A DNA stretch of 64,000 nucleotides from Deinococcus sp. JMULE3 (GTDB lineage: Bacteria > Deinococcota > Deinococci > Deinococcales > Deinococcaceae): positions 251,001 to 315,000 of the forward strand of contig NZ_SGWE01000001.1 of the NCBI RefSeq assembly GCF_013337115.1, given 5' to 3'. Of the stretch, positions 1-8,836 are shown one piece after another (the stretch's first letter is position 1; every line of letters starts with the position of its first letter). A model generated the notes under the pieces. The model saw only the letters and a program-made list of their open reading frames with translations. It did no database searches and was not told the origin of the DNA. Both the position numbers and the translations under genes were made by a program.

Positions 1-16
1 TCCTGGAGGTTTACCC

Positions 17-1969
17 GTGTCGTATCCCGCGTTTGAGCAGTGGCGTGACGTGCCGCTGCCCCGAGTCACCCTGAGTATCGTCGTGCCCGCGTACAACGAG
101 TCCGAGCGGATCCTGCCGACCCTGGCGGCGTTCGCGGTGGCGGTCAGCGCCATCGGCGAGCCGTGGGAACTGATCGTCAGTGACGACGGCAGCCGCGACG
201 GCACCGCCGACCTGGTCGGGGCGCTGCCCTGGGCGAACCTGCGCGTGATCCGGCACGCGAACACCGGCAAGGGCGGCGCGGTCCGCCGGGGCGTGCGCGC
301 CGCGCGCGGCGACCTGATCCTGTTCGCGGACGCGGACAACAGCACGCCCATCGAGGAACTGCCGCGCCTGATCGCGGCGGTCCGCGCCGGGGCGCACGTC
401 GCGATCGGGTCGCGCGCCGCCGAGGGCGCCGAGGAGGTCGGCAAGAGCCCCCTGCGGCGGCTGGTGTCCGGCGGGCTGCGGCGCGTGACGCGGGTGCTGA
501 CCGGCGTGACCGCCGAGGACACCCAGTGCGGCTTCAAGCTGTTCCGGGGCGAGGTGGCCCGCGACCTGTTCCGGCGCGGCGTGCTCGACGGGTTCTCCTT
601 CGACCTGGAACTTCTGTACCTCGCGGCGCGTGACGGTCTGCGCGTCGTGGAGGTCCCGGTCCGCTGGGTGGACGCCCCGGACAGCAAGGTGGATCCCGTG
701 AAAGACTCCGTGAAGTTCCTCAAGGACGTCCTGATGCTGCGCCGCCTGCACGGCAGCGGCCACCCGCGCCGCGACGGGCTGCACCTGGCAGTCGTCACGG
801 CGTACCCGCCGGGGCGGCGCAGCCTGAACGAGTACGGCCTGCACCTCTCGCGGGTGCTGGCGGACAAGCCCGAGGTGGGACACATGACCATCCTGGCCGA
901 CCGGCTGCCCGCCGGGCAGGAGGCCGCCGACGCTCCGAACGTGCGGCGCGTGTGGGACTTCAACGATCCGCTGTCGGCGGCGCGGCTGCTGCTGGCGCTG
1001 CGCCGCGCGCGGCCCGACGCGGTGATCTTCAACCTGCAGATGGCGAGTTTCGGGGACCGGCGCGTCCCGGCGGCGCTGGGGCTGCTCACGCCCATGCTGG
1101 CGCGGGCGCTGGGGACGCCCAGCGTGACGCTGCTGCACAACCTGTTCGAGACGGTGGACCTGGACCGCGCGGGCTTCGGCGGGAATCCGCTGAAGGTGAA
1201 GGTCACGCGGGCGTTCGGGCGGCTGTTCACGCGGGCGCTGCTCGCGTCGAACCTCGTGGCGACGACCCTGCCGCGTTACGTGAAGCTGCTGCGCGAGGAG
1301 TACGGCGCCCAGAACGTGTTCCTCGCGCCGCACGGGACGTTCCAGCTGCCCCTCCCGCCGCAGCCGTTCCCGGAGGTGCCGACCGTGATGACCTTCGGGA
1401 AGTTCGGGACGTACAAGCGCGTGGAGGTGCTGATCGAGGCCCACCGCCGCCTGCTGGAACGCGATCCGCGCACGCGGCTGGTGATCGCCGGGAGTGACAC
1501 GCCGAACGCGCCGGGGTACCTCGCGGGCGTGCAGGCGCAGTTCGCGGACGTGCCGAACATCACCTTCACCGGCTACGTCGCCGAGGAGGACGTGCCGCGC
1601 GTGTTCAGTGACAGCACGGTCGTGGCCTTCCCGTACAACGCCACGACCGGCAGCAGCGGCGTGCTGCACCAGGCCGGGGAGTTCGGGCGCGGCGCGGTCA
1701 TGCCGAACATCGGGGACCTCGCGGATCTGATCCAGGACGAGGGCTACCGCGCGGAATTCTTCGAGCCCGAGGACCCCGAGTCCCTGGCGGACGCGCTGTG
1801 GCGCGTGCTGAGCGACCCGCGTCAGGCGGCGGCGCTGGGCGACGCGAACTGGCGGGTGGCGTCCAGCCTGCCGCTCTCCGACGTGGCAGACTGGTACCTG
1901 CTCCACATTGAAGACCTCACGGGCGCCGCGCCCGGTCCCTCACCCCGCGCCCAGGAGGCCCAGGCATGA
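17..1969 (+). CDS. Two-domain glycosyltransferase (GT2 plus GT4)
   Basis: 650 aa. Residues about 15-245 form a GT-A family 2 domain: LSIVVPAYNES near the start, then DDGSRDGT, and DADNSTP as the DxD-type metal site, resembling dolichol-phosphate-sugar synthases. Residues about 260-640 form a GT-B family 4 domain with the terminal donor-site pattern EPEDPESLADAL. It should transfer sugars to lipid or glycan acceptors at the cytoplasmic face of the membrane. The GTG start has GGAGG eight bases upstream. Its stop overlaps the next start (ATGA), so it is translationally coupled to the STAS gene. The GT2-GT4 fusion is visible as one uninterrupted frame. Acceptor and sugar are unknown. Confidence 0.88.
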   Translation: MSYPAFEQWRDVPLPRVTLSIVVPAYNESERILPTLAAFAVAVSAIGEPWELIVSDDGSRDGTADLVGALPWANLRVIRHANTGKGGAVRRGVRAARGDLILFADADNSTPIEELPRLIAAVRAGAHVAIGSRAAEGAEEVGKSPLRRLVSGGLRRVTRVLTGVTAEDTQCGFKLFRGEVARDLFRRGVLDGFSFDLELLYLAARDGLRVVEVPVRWVDAPDSKVDPVKDSVKFLKDVLMLRRLHGSGHPRRDGLHLAVVTAYPPGRRSLNEYGLHLSRVLADKPEVGHMTILADRLPAGQEAADAPNVRRVWDFNDPLSAARLLLALRRARPDAVIFNLQMASFGDRRVPAALGLLTPMLARALGTPSVTLLHNLFETVDLDRAGFGGNPLKVKVTRAFGRLFTRALLASNLVATTLPRYVKLLREEYGAQNVFLAPHGTFQLPLPPQPFPEVPTVMTFGKFGTYKRVEVLIEAHRRLLERDPRTRLVIAGSDTPNAPGYLAGVQAQFADVPNITFTGYVAEEDVPRVFSDSTVVAFPYNATTGSSGVLHQAGEFGRGAVMPNIGDLADLIQDEGYRAEFFEPEDPESLADALWRVLSDPRQAAALGDANWRVASSLPLSDVADWYLLHIEDLTGAAPGPSPRAQEAQA

Positions 1970-2277
1970 CCCGACCCCCCACCACCCTCGACATTCAGGT
2001 GCGCCGCGATACGGACGACCTGCACCTGTCACTCAGCGGACGCCTGGACGCGCACCAGGTGCCGGGGTTCCTCGCGGCGGCCGAACCGCTCGCGGCGCGC
2101 ACGACCCTGGACCTGGGCGGCGTGACGTTCATGGATTCCAGTGGGCTGGCGGCGCTGGTGCGCCTGGTGCGCGCCGCGCGGTCCGCCGGGCAGGACCTCG
2201 GGATCGTGAACGTTCAGGACGGCGTGCGGCTGGCCATGGAGATCACGGGCCTGTACGCCGTGCTGCCGATCCGCTGA
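1966..2277 (+). CDS. STAS-domain anti-sigma factor antagonist
   Basis: 103 aa, a single STAS domain like SpoIIAA/RsbV. The segment VTFMDSSGLAALV contains the conserved serine that is phosphorylated by RsbW/SpoIIAB-type kinases in partner switching. The start overlaps the stop of the glycosyltransferase. The phosphatase/kinase gene follows after 8 bases, so substrate and enzyme are in one operon. No sigma factor is encoded nearby. The output may therefore be a direct protein-protein switch on the polymer machinery rather than transcription; this is inference. Confidence 0.88.
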   Translation: MTRPPTTLDIQVRRDTDDLHLSLSGRLDAHQVPGFLAAAEPLAARTTLDLGGVTFMDSSGLAALVRLVRAARSAGQDLGIVNVQDGVRLAMEITGLYAVLPIR

Positions 2278-2285
2278 GCGCGGCC

Positions 2286-3827
2286 ATGGACGCGCCCGAT
2301 CCCTTCACGGAACTGCTGGATCAGGTCGCGGACCTGAGTGATCAGCTGGTGTTCCTGCAGCGCCTGATCCCGCAGGCGCTGGCCCTGACCGACGAGGCGC
2401 AGGCGACCGGGCTGGTGCAGCAGGCGGCGGCGCTGATCAGCACGCCGGGCGCGGCGCTGAACGTGCGGGGCGAGTGGCTGGGCGACACGCCGGGCTGGCT
2501 GCGCGGCGTGCGTCCGCCTGATCACCCGGCGGTCCTCCCGGCGGGCGCGCTGTATACCGGCGCGCCGTTCGTGGGCGCGTGGCGGCTGACGGCGGTGCTG
2601 GCGGTGCCGCTGGAGCAGGGCTGGCTGGCCCTGTGGGGCAAGCGCGATTTCCTGGCGGGCGAGCGGGAACTGATCAGCACGCTCGCGCAACTGCTCGACG
2701 CGGCCCTGCGGGCCATGCAGGGGCGGCGCGAGGCGGCGCGGTACGAACTGCAGGAGCGCGACCGGCGGCAGGCGCGGGCGGTGTGGCGCGCCGTGACGCC
2801 CGAGGCGCTGCGGACCCCGCCGGGGTACCACCTGCACCTGCACTCGCAGCCCGCCAGTGATTTCGGCGGGGACTTCCAGTTCCAGGAGGCCGAGTGGCTG
2901 GTCGCGGGCGACGTGAGCGGCAAGGGCCTCCCGGCGGCGATCATCACGGCGATGTTCGCGTCGGCGTTCACGGTCGCGGCGCGTTCGTCGTCGCTGAACA
3001 GCACGCTGGGCGAGGCGCTGCACGACCACCTGGAACGCTCGGGGGCGTTCTGCACGCTCGCGGCGATGCAGGTGCGGCCCGACGGGCAGTTGCGCGTGCT
3101 GAACATCGGGCATCCGCCGGTGCTGCTGCGCCGCGCCGACGGGCGCCTGGAGGAGGTGCGGGCCTCGGCGCCGCCGCTGGGCACCTTCCCACTGCTGCAC
3201 GTGGACGTGGAGCGGGTGTGGCTGCATCCGGGCGACGCGCTGCTGGTGTACAGCGACGGCCTGTTCGAGGCGGAGGACGCCGCGGGCGTGCCGTTCGGCC
3301 TGGACCGCACCCGGCAGCTCGCGTCGGAGGTCGCGCCCACCTCGTTCATCCGGCAGGCGGTCTCGGGCCTGCGCGGCTTCGAGGTGGCCGATGACCTGAC
3401 GCTGCTCGTGCTGCAGCGCGACCCGGCGGCGCGCGGGGTGCAGCGGCGCCTGCCGGGCGACCTGCAGGCCCTGGCGACCCTCAGCGAGGCGCTGCGCGAG
3501 GCGGTGCCGCCGGACCACCCGGCGCTGATGCCGACGGAACTGGCGATCACGGAACTGTTCGTGAACGCGGTGCGGCACGGCGGGGCGCGCGAGGTGACGC
3601 TGCGGGCGCACACCTCCGGCGCGGACATTCTGGTGACCCTGATGGACGACGGGTCGCCGTTCGATCCTCGCAGCGCCGCGCCGCAGGAGGGCGGGGAGCT
3701 GCGCGAACACGGGTACGGGCTGCTGATCGCGCAGCGCTGCGCGCGGGAATGGCATTATGCTCGCAAGGCACAGTTCAACCGCCAGACGCTGCGACTGCGC
3801 GCGCCCGACCTCTCCGCACTCATCTGA
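2286..3827 (+). CDS. SpoIIE/RsbU-type phosphatase fused to RsbW-type kinase
   Basis: 513 aa from the ATG at 2286; a longer upstream frame exists but overlaps the STAS gene. Residues about 1-155 look GAF-like, about 190-375 are a PP2C/SpoIIE phosphatase (FGGDFQF, GDVSGKG near 208, YSDGLFE near 321, DDLTLLVL), and about 385-505 are a GHKL ATPase (N-box ELFVNAVRHGG near 420, DDGSPFDP near 454). The phosphatase should dephosphorylate and the kinase phosphorylate STAS serines, so both arms of a partner switch are in one chain. It lies between two STAS genes, its probable substrates. Confidence 0.88.
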   Translation: MDAPDPFTELLDQVADLSDQLVFLQRLIPQALALTDEAQATGLVQQAAALISTPGAALNVRGEWLGDTPGWLRGVRPPDHPAVLPAGALYTGAPFVGAWRLTAVLAVPLEQGWLALWGKRDFLAGERELISTLAQLLDAALRAMQGRREAARYELQERDRRQARAVWRAVTPEALRTPPGYHLHLHSQPASDFGGDFQFQEAEWLVAGDVSGKGLPAAIITAMFASAFTVAARSSSLNSTLGEALHDHLERSGAFCTLAAMQVRPDGQLRVLNIGHPPVLLRRADGRLEEVRASAPPLGTFPLLHVDVERVWLHPGDALLVYSDGLFEAEDAAGVPFGLDRTRQLASEVAPTSFIRQAVSGLRGFEVADDLTLLVLQRDPAARGVQRRLPGDLQALATLSEALREAVPPDHPALMPTELAITELFVNAVRHGGAREVTLRAHTSGADILVTLMDDGSPFDPRSAAPQEGGELREHGYGLLIAQRCAREWHYARKAQFNRQTLRLRAPDLSALI

Positions 3828-3853
3828 CGACGCCTGAAAGGATGCTGCCCCCG

Positions 3854-4156
3854 ATGCCCCTGACCTACACCGTGAACGGCCCTGAACTGATCCTCTCCGG
3901 ACGCCTGGACGCCCAGAACGCCCTGGATTTACGCGCCGCGCTCGCGGAGCACGCCGGGCAGACCGGTGACCTGCGCGTGGACATGGCGGACGTGCCGTTC
4001 ATGGACAGCAGCGCCCTCGCGGCGCTGGTCAGCGCCCTGAAGGACCGGCGCCGCGAGGGCCGGTCGCTGCGCCTGACCCGCGCGAGTCCGGCGGTGCATG
4101 AACTGATGTCCCTGACCATGCTGGGCCGGGTCTTCGGTCTGGAGGACCCCAGGTGA
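3854..4156 (+). CDS. Second STAS-domain antagonist
   Basis: 100 aa from ATG 3854, preceded by AAAGGA at 3837; an ATG at 3842 would add four residues. VPFMDSSALAALV carries the predicted phospho-serine. It is a paralogue of the STAS protein at 1966-2277 and shares the operon with the phosphatase/kinase. Two antagonists behind one enzyme suggest competition or two outputs. The stop overlaps the following GTG start. Confidence 0.85.
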   Translation: MPLTYTVNGPELILSGRLDAQNALDLRAALAEHAGQTGDLRVDMADVPFMDSSALAALVSALKDRRREGRSLRLTRASPAVHELMSLTMLGRVFGLEDPR

Positions 4157-4563
4157 CGCGGCACCTGCCGGCGAACGTGACCCTGTTAGGGCACGTGCCG
4201 TCCAAGCACGTCCTGATCGTGGAGGACGCGCCGGGCATGCGGCTGCTGGTGCGGCACATCCTGCAGCAGGGCGGGCACAAGCCGCTGGAGGCCGAGTCGG
4301 TCGAGGCCGCCTTCGAGGAACTCGCGCGCGGCCCGGTGGACGTGATCGTGACCGACCTGATGCTGCCGGGCCGCTCGGGCCTGGACCTGCTGCGTGACCT
4401 GCGCGGCACGCCGGACGCGCCGCCGGTGATCGTCCTGACCGGCAGCGGCGAGGAGGTCCTGCGTGAACAGGCCCTGAGCCTGGGGGCGCGCAGCGTGCTG
4501 TTCAAACCCTTCAGCCGCTACGAACTCCTTGACGCCGTGTTTGCCGCCGGGATGGGTGGCTGA
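4153..4563 (+). CDS. Single-domain response regulator receiver
   Basis: 136 aa consisting almost only of a REC domain. VLIVEDA supplies the acidic pocket, IVTDLMLPGRSG the phospho-acceptor aspartate, VLTGSGEE the switch threonine and LFKPFSRYE the invariant lysine. There is no output domain, so it probably acts by binding a partner, as CheY or Spo0F do. GTG start at the overlap with the STAS stop, with GGAGG 7 bases upstream. The cognate histidine kinase is not in the window. Confidence 0.88.
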   Translation: MTRHLPANVTLLGHVPSKHVLIVEDAPGMRLLVRHILQQGGHKPLEAESVEAAFEELARGPVDVIVTDLMLPGRSGLDLLRDLRGTPDAPPVIVLTGSGEEVLREQALSLGARSVLFKPFSRYELLDAVFAAGMGG

Positions 4564-7500
4564 CCCGCCGGAGGGCCACCTGGCACGCGTGGAAGGGCTG
4601 ACCGGGCGGCTCAGGGAACGGCTCCGCCCACTGGCCGGGCCGGTGGGCGGATTCGGGGAGCGGCTGGCGGACGGGTTGGCGCCGCTGTGGGGCTGGCGGA
4701 AGCGGCGGGCGCCCGTCGCGCTGGGCGACACGCAGGGCGACGGCGGCGAGGCCCGCCCCAGCCTGGACCTGCCGGGCGCGCTGCTCCCGCCGGGCGAGGA
4801 CGAACGCGCCGGGGGGCGGCTGCTGGCCTTCGCGCTGCTGCTGATGCTGGTGCTGCACGGCACGCAGCTGATCAGCGGGTCGTTCACGCGCACGTACGAC
4901 GCCCTGATTCACGTGTACTTCGGCGCGCACTACGCGAAGTCCTTCTTCGACCCGTGGGAGAGCGGGTGGTACACCGGGTTCTCGCTGACGTCGTACCCGC
5001 CGCTCAGTCACTACCTGATCGCGCTGCTGAGTTTCCCGCTGGGCCTGATGGGCGCGTTCGCCGCCACGCAGATCCTGGCCCTGACCGGCCTGACGGTCGG
5101 CATGTACCGCTTTGGGAAGGTGTTCGTCACGGCCCGCGCGGCCGGGTACGGCGCGGTGCTGCTGATCCTGTCGAGCGCCATCGCCGAGACGGTGCAGGTG
5201 TTCGGGCAGCTGCCCACCACCCTCAGTCTGGGGCTGCTGCTGAATGCCATTCCGTTCGCGGTGCGCTGGGTGCGGACCGGGCAGAAGACGTACCTGATCC
5301 GCGCGGCCATGTGGACCGCGGCGACCACGGCCGCGCATCACGTCACGACGCTGTTCGGCAGCGTGTTCTTCATCGCGCCGGTGCTGCTGGCGGTGGTGCT
5401 GGAGGGTGCCTCGCGGCCCCGCCCGGCCGAAGGGCGCAGCGGCTGGTGGCGGGTGTGGCGGCGCGTGTACCGGGTGCTGCCGCGCGTGTACCGGGGCGGC
5501 CTGTACGGCGTGTCGGCCATCATGGCGCTGGTGCTGGTCGTGCTGCCGTACTGGCTGTGGAGCCGCGCCGACCCGATCACGCAGGTGCCGATCCCGCACG
5601 GCAGCCGCGCGAACTTCCTGGTGCGGCGCGACTTCGGGTTCATGTTCTGGCTGGTGCCGTGGGCGACGCTGCTGCCCATCTACTGGGACGCGGTCCGCCG
5701 CGGGTTCTACAGTCACCGGGGCCTGCCGCGCTGGCCGATGATGGCCAGCATCCTGCTGCTGAGCCTGCTCGGCACGGGCGGGACCACGCCCATCCCGAAG
5801 AAACTGCTGCGCGGCGCGTTCGACATCCTGACCCTGGACCGCTTCACGTTCTGGGCGTGCATGCTGATCCTGCCGCTGGCCGGGCTGGTCATCGAGTCGT
5901 GGCGGCACGGGGCGTGGCGGGTGTTCGTGCAGGCACGCTTCGGGGCGCGGGTGCACCACGCGCTGGGGTTGCTGTTCGTGACGGCCGCGCTGATCCTGTC
6001 GGTCAGCATCAGCGCCCTGACGTACTACCGCAAGTTCCAGCCGGACCGGATCGACGTGCGGCCCATCGTGAACTTCCTGGAATCCGGGGGGCGCGACCGT
6101 TACCGCTACATGGTGCTGGGCTTCGGGGATCAGATGGCGTGGCTGAGTGCCAACACCCGCGCGACCACCCCCGACGGGAACTACCACAGCGCCCGGCGCC
6201 TGCCGGAACTGACCGCCACGCCGGTCGAGCGGCTGGAGGGCGCCAAGTACACCGGCGTGCCCGGCCTGGGCAGCCTGCGGCAGTTCATCACGACACCCGC
6301 GAAGTACAACCTGCGCTTCATGCTCAGCAACGACGCGTTCTACGACCCGGCGCTGCACATGCTCGGCTGGGTGAGGCTGGGGACGCTGCCGGGCGGCATC
6401 ATGGTGTGGGAACGCCCGGACATTCCCGAGGTGCAGCCCCGGCTGCCCCGGCGGGAACTGCCGGTGTGGCAGCGCCTGATGTGGGGACTGCTGCCGTCCG
6501 GCGCGCCGGTGCTGGCGCTGCTGTCGCTGCTGCTGCCGGTCCGCGCGCCGCGGGGCCGCTCGCGCTGGCCGTGGGTGCGGCTGCTGGCCGAGGACAGCCT
6601 GGACCCCCCGCCGCAGCAGGGCGCGTGGTGGCATTCCTGGGTGCGGTGGCTGCCGTTCCGGTCGTGGCGCACGGCGCGCCTGCGGTCGCGGCGGCGGCCG
6701 CTGATCTGGCGGCTGCTGAACACCGGCGTGCTGCTGACGCTGCTGCTGGGCGGCGCGACGTTCGCGTACCTGAAGTCGCGGCCCGCCGAGACGCCCGAGC
6801 GGGCGGTGCTGGGCTACTGGGACGACCTGGACTTCAAACGCTTCGGGAAGGCGTACACCTGGATCGAGCCGCAGGAGGGCCTGACCGAGGAACGCTGGCT
6901 GCTGGACCTGTCGGTGGTGGGGGGCCTGCGCAGCGGCTACGCGAAACTCGACTCGCTGCGCGTCCTGGACGTGACGTACAGCGGCCCTCAGAACGCGCCG
7001 GACACCGTGGCGACCGTCCGGTCGAGCCTGACGTGGTTCACGGCGCTGGGCGACGTGACCGAGGAGGTCACCCAGGACCTGCGCCGCACCGACCGGGGCT
7101 GGCGCCTGCTGGTCTCCCCCACCCTGAACGTCCGCCCGCCACTGCGCTTCCAGGCGGTGCCCGGCGTGCAGGTGGGCGCGCCGCCCACGCCGGACACGCC
7201 GGTGCCACTGCGGGTCCTCAGTCAGCGGCTGGTGGCCTTCCGGAACGCGCCGGACGCGCCCGAGCAGGTGGCGGTGGTGGGCGAGGTGCAGAACGCGGGG
7301 CAGGTGGGCGCGTCCCTGACCATCTCGGCGAACGTCACCGACGCCAGCGGGCAGGAACTCGCCCGGAACGACGCGACCGAGACGTTCCTGCCGTGGCTGA
7401 ATCCCGGCGAGCGCACGCCGTTCCTCGTGACCTTCGACGGGCCGGGCATGACCGTGGACATCCGCGACGTGGCCTCCTACGCGGTGCGGGCCAGCGGCGT

Positions 7501-7801
7501 GAGCAGCAATCGCAACCTCGCGCGGGACCTGAACCTGTGGCGGCGCGGCCCGGCGGTGCGGGTCGAGAACACCGGCCCGGCCGAGGCGACCCTCACGAAT
7601 GTGATCGGCACGCTGGACGACCCTGGCGGCGTCGCGTGGGTGGGCCGCACGTACCTGATGGAGGCCGTGCCGCCCATGCAGTCGCGCGAGGCGAACCTGC
7701 CGCTGGCCCTGCCGCGCGGGTACCGGGTACTGATCGGGGATGGAGGCCGCGTGAGCGGCTCGCGGCTGTTCGCGCACGCCTTCCACCGGGAGGAACCGTG
7801 A
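4556..7801 (+). CDS. Large polytopic membrane protein, PTPS-related/GT-C-like
   Basis: About 1081 aa. A short N-terminal cytoplasmic segment precedes a polytopic region (residues about 90-490) with many hydrophobic helices and the segment YDALIHVYFGAHYA in the first loop. This resembles bacterial membrane proteins annotated as 6-pyruvoyl-tetrahydropterin synthase-related, which look like GT-C glycosyltransferases. Another helix follows near residue 725 (LLTLLLGGATFAYL), then an NTF2-like region and an extracytoplasmic beta-rich C-terminus. Likely role is envelope polymer synthesis or export. The start is uncertain: GTG 4556 overlaps the previous stop, GTG 4589 has GGAGGG upstream, TTG 4529 is also possible. 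Confidence 0.65.
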   Translation: MADPPEGHLARVEGLTGRLRERLRPLAGPVGGFGERLADGLAPLWGWRKRRAPVALGDTQGDGGEARPSLDLPGALLPPGEDERAGGRLLAFALLLMLVLHGTQLISGSFTRTYDALIHVYFGAHYAKSFFDPWESGWYTGFSLTSYPPLSHYLIALLSFPLGLMGAFAATQILALTGLTVGMYRFGKVFVTARAAGYGAVLLILSSAIAETVQVFGQLPTTLSLGLLLNAIPFAVRWVRTGQKTYLIRAAMWTAATTAAHHVTTLFGSVFFIAPVLLAVVLEGASRPRPAEGRSGWWRVWRRVYRVLPRVYRGGLYGVSAIMALVLVVLPYWLWSRADPITQVPIPHGSRANFLVRRDFGFMFWLVPWATLLPIYWDAVRRGFYSHRGLPRWPMMASILLLSLLGTGGTTPIPKKLLRGAFDILTLDRFTFWACMLILPLAGLVIESWRHGAWRVFVQARFGARVHHALGLLFVTAALILSVSISALTYYRKFQPDRIDVRPIVNFLESGGRDRYRYMVLGFGDQMAWLSANTRATTPDGNYHSARRLPELTATPVERLEGAKYTGVPGLGSLRQFITTPAKYNLRFMLSNDAFYDPALHMLGWVRLGTLPGGIMVWERPDIPEVQPRLPRRELPVWQRLMWGLLPSGAPVLALLSLLLPVRAPRGRSRWPWVRLLAEDSLDPPPQQGAWWHSWVRWLPFRSWRTARLRSRRRPLIWRLLNTGVLLTLLLGGATFAYLKSRPAETPERAVLGYWDDLDFKRFGKAYTWIEPQEGLTEERWLLDLSVVGGLRSGYAKLDSLRVLDVTYSGPQNAPDTVATVRSSLTWFTALGDVTEEVTQDLRRTDRGWRLLVSPTLNVRPPLRFQAVPGVQVGAPPTPDTPVPLRVLSQRLVAFRNAPDAPEQVAVVGEVQNAGQVGASLTISANVTDASGQELARNDATETFLPWLNPGERTPFLVTFDGPGMTVDIRDVASYAVRASGVSSNRNLARDLNLWRRGPAVRVENTGPAEATLTNVIGTLDDPGGVAWVGRTYLMEAVPPMQSREANLPLALPRGYRVLIGDGGRVSGSRLFAHAFHREEP

Positions 7802-8754
7802 CGCGCCCCCTTTCCCTGCACCCTGCCCTGCTGGGCCTCCTGCTCCTGCTGGGCCTTGTGCTCCTGCTGGGCAGCTGCCAGCGTCCCCCGCCGGACACGG
7901 CGGGCCTGCGCCTGACGCCCCTGCCCGGCCTGAGCGTGCGCGGCGCGCAGCTGCAGGTGACCGGGACCGGCCCCCTGCGGGTCGCCTGCGATACCCCGGC
8001 GGGGCCGGTCGTGCGGACCCTGCCGCGCGCCGGGACGCTCCCGGTGCCGCCCGGCGCGCTGAGCTGCGAGGCGGCCCTGACCGCCGCCCCGGAGGGCCGC
8101 GTCGCGCTGGATCTGACCCAGGCGCAGGTACCACAGGCACAGGCACCCCAGTCACAGGCACCCCAGCCCCCGGCCCCGGCCCTCTCCCGGCCCGGCCCCA
8201 CCCCAGCCCCGCCCCTGAGCGGCACGCTGCGCGTCACGCCCTCCCGGATCGGTCTGGGCGAACGGGAGGTCTGGACCGTCACCGCCGAGCTGAGTGCCCC
8301 CGGTGGCCGCCCCGCCCCGGACGGCACGCCGGTCCTGCTGCAGGCCACCGCGGGCACCGAGCGGCTCAGCGCGGTGCGCCTGACCGTCAGCGGCGTGGCC
8401 CGCTGGCAGCTGACCCCCGCCACGCCCGGTCAGTTCACGTTCACCGCGCAGAGCGGCGACTGGCAGGCCCGCGCGCGCGCGGCGGCCCGTAGCGGCCTGC
8501 TGGGCGGACGCCCACGGGCGGTGTTCACCGGGCGGGTCCTGACCCTGGGACCGCTGCGCTGGGAGGACGGCGCGATGCCGGACGACGGCACGCCCGTGCG
8601 GCTGCGCGCCCTGAGCCGCGCCGGGACGGTCGTGTGGACGGCGGACGTGACCGTCGCCGCCGGACAGGTCCGCGCCGAGGTGCCGCGCCTGCCTGGCGCC
8701 GTGACCCTGCGCGCCGAACTCGCGGGCAGCGAGGTGAGTGTCGCGTGGCCGTGA
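7798..8754 (+). CDS. Predicted lipoprotein with Ig-like domains
   Basis: 318 aa from a GTG overlapping the previous stop (GTGA). The N-terminus has a long Leu-rich signal ending in the lipobox LLGSC, so it should be lipidated and exported. An Ala-Pro-Gln spacer near residues 105-125 separates two beta-rich parts. The C-terminal part (VTPSRIGLGEREVWTVTAEL and onward) looks like a bacterial Ig/invasin-type repeat. Probably a periplasmic or surface partner of the preceding membrane protein. No catalytic motif seen. Confidence 0.7.
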   Translation: MTRPLSLHPALLGLLLLLGLVLLLGSCQRPPPDTAGLRLTPLPGLSVRGAQLQVTGTGPLRVACDTPAGPVVRTLPRAGTLPVPPGALSCEAALTAAPEGRVALDLTQAQVPQAQAPQSQAPQPPAPALSRPGPTPAPPLSGTLRVTPSRIGLGEREVWTVTAELSAPGGRPAPDGTPVLLQATAGTERLSAVRLTVSGVARWQLTPATPGQFTFTAQSGDWQARARAAARSGLLGGRPRAVFTGRVLTLGPLRWEDGAMPDDGTPVRLRALSRAGTVVWTADVTVAAGQVRAEVPRLPGAVTLRAELAGSEVSVAWP

Positions 8755-8836
8755 ACCGCACTGCCCCACCTGCGCGCCCGGCGCAACCGGTCCGCGCGCG
8801 GCCACCCGGAGTCCTCGTGCTTCCGCCGGAGTCCGC

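Noticed and set aside
11..1906. Long open frame opposite the glycosyltransferase, and many similar ones
   Set aside because: High GC leaves long antisense frames. This one is rich in Arg, His and Gln with no domain, and the plus-strand frame has clear motifs.
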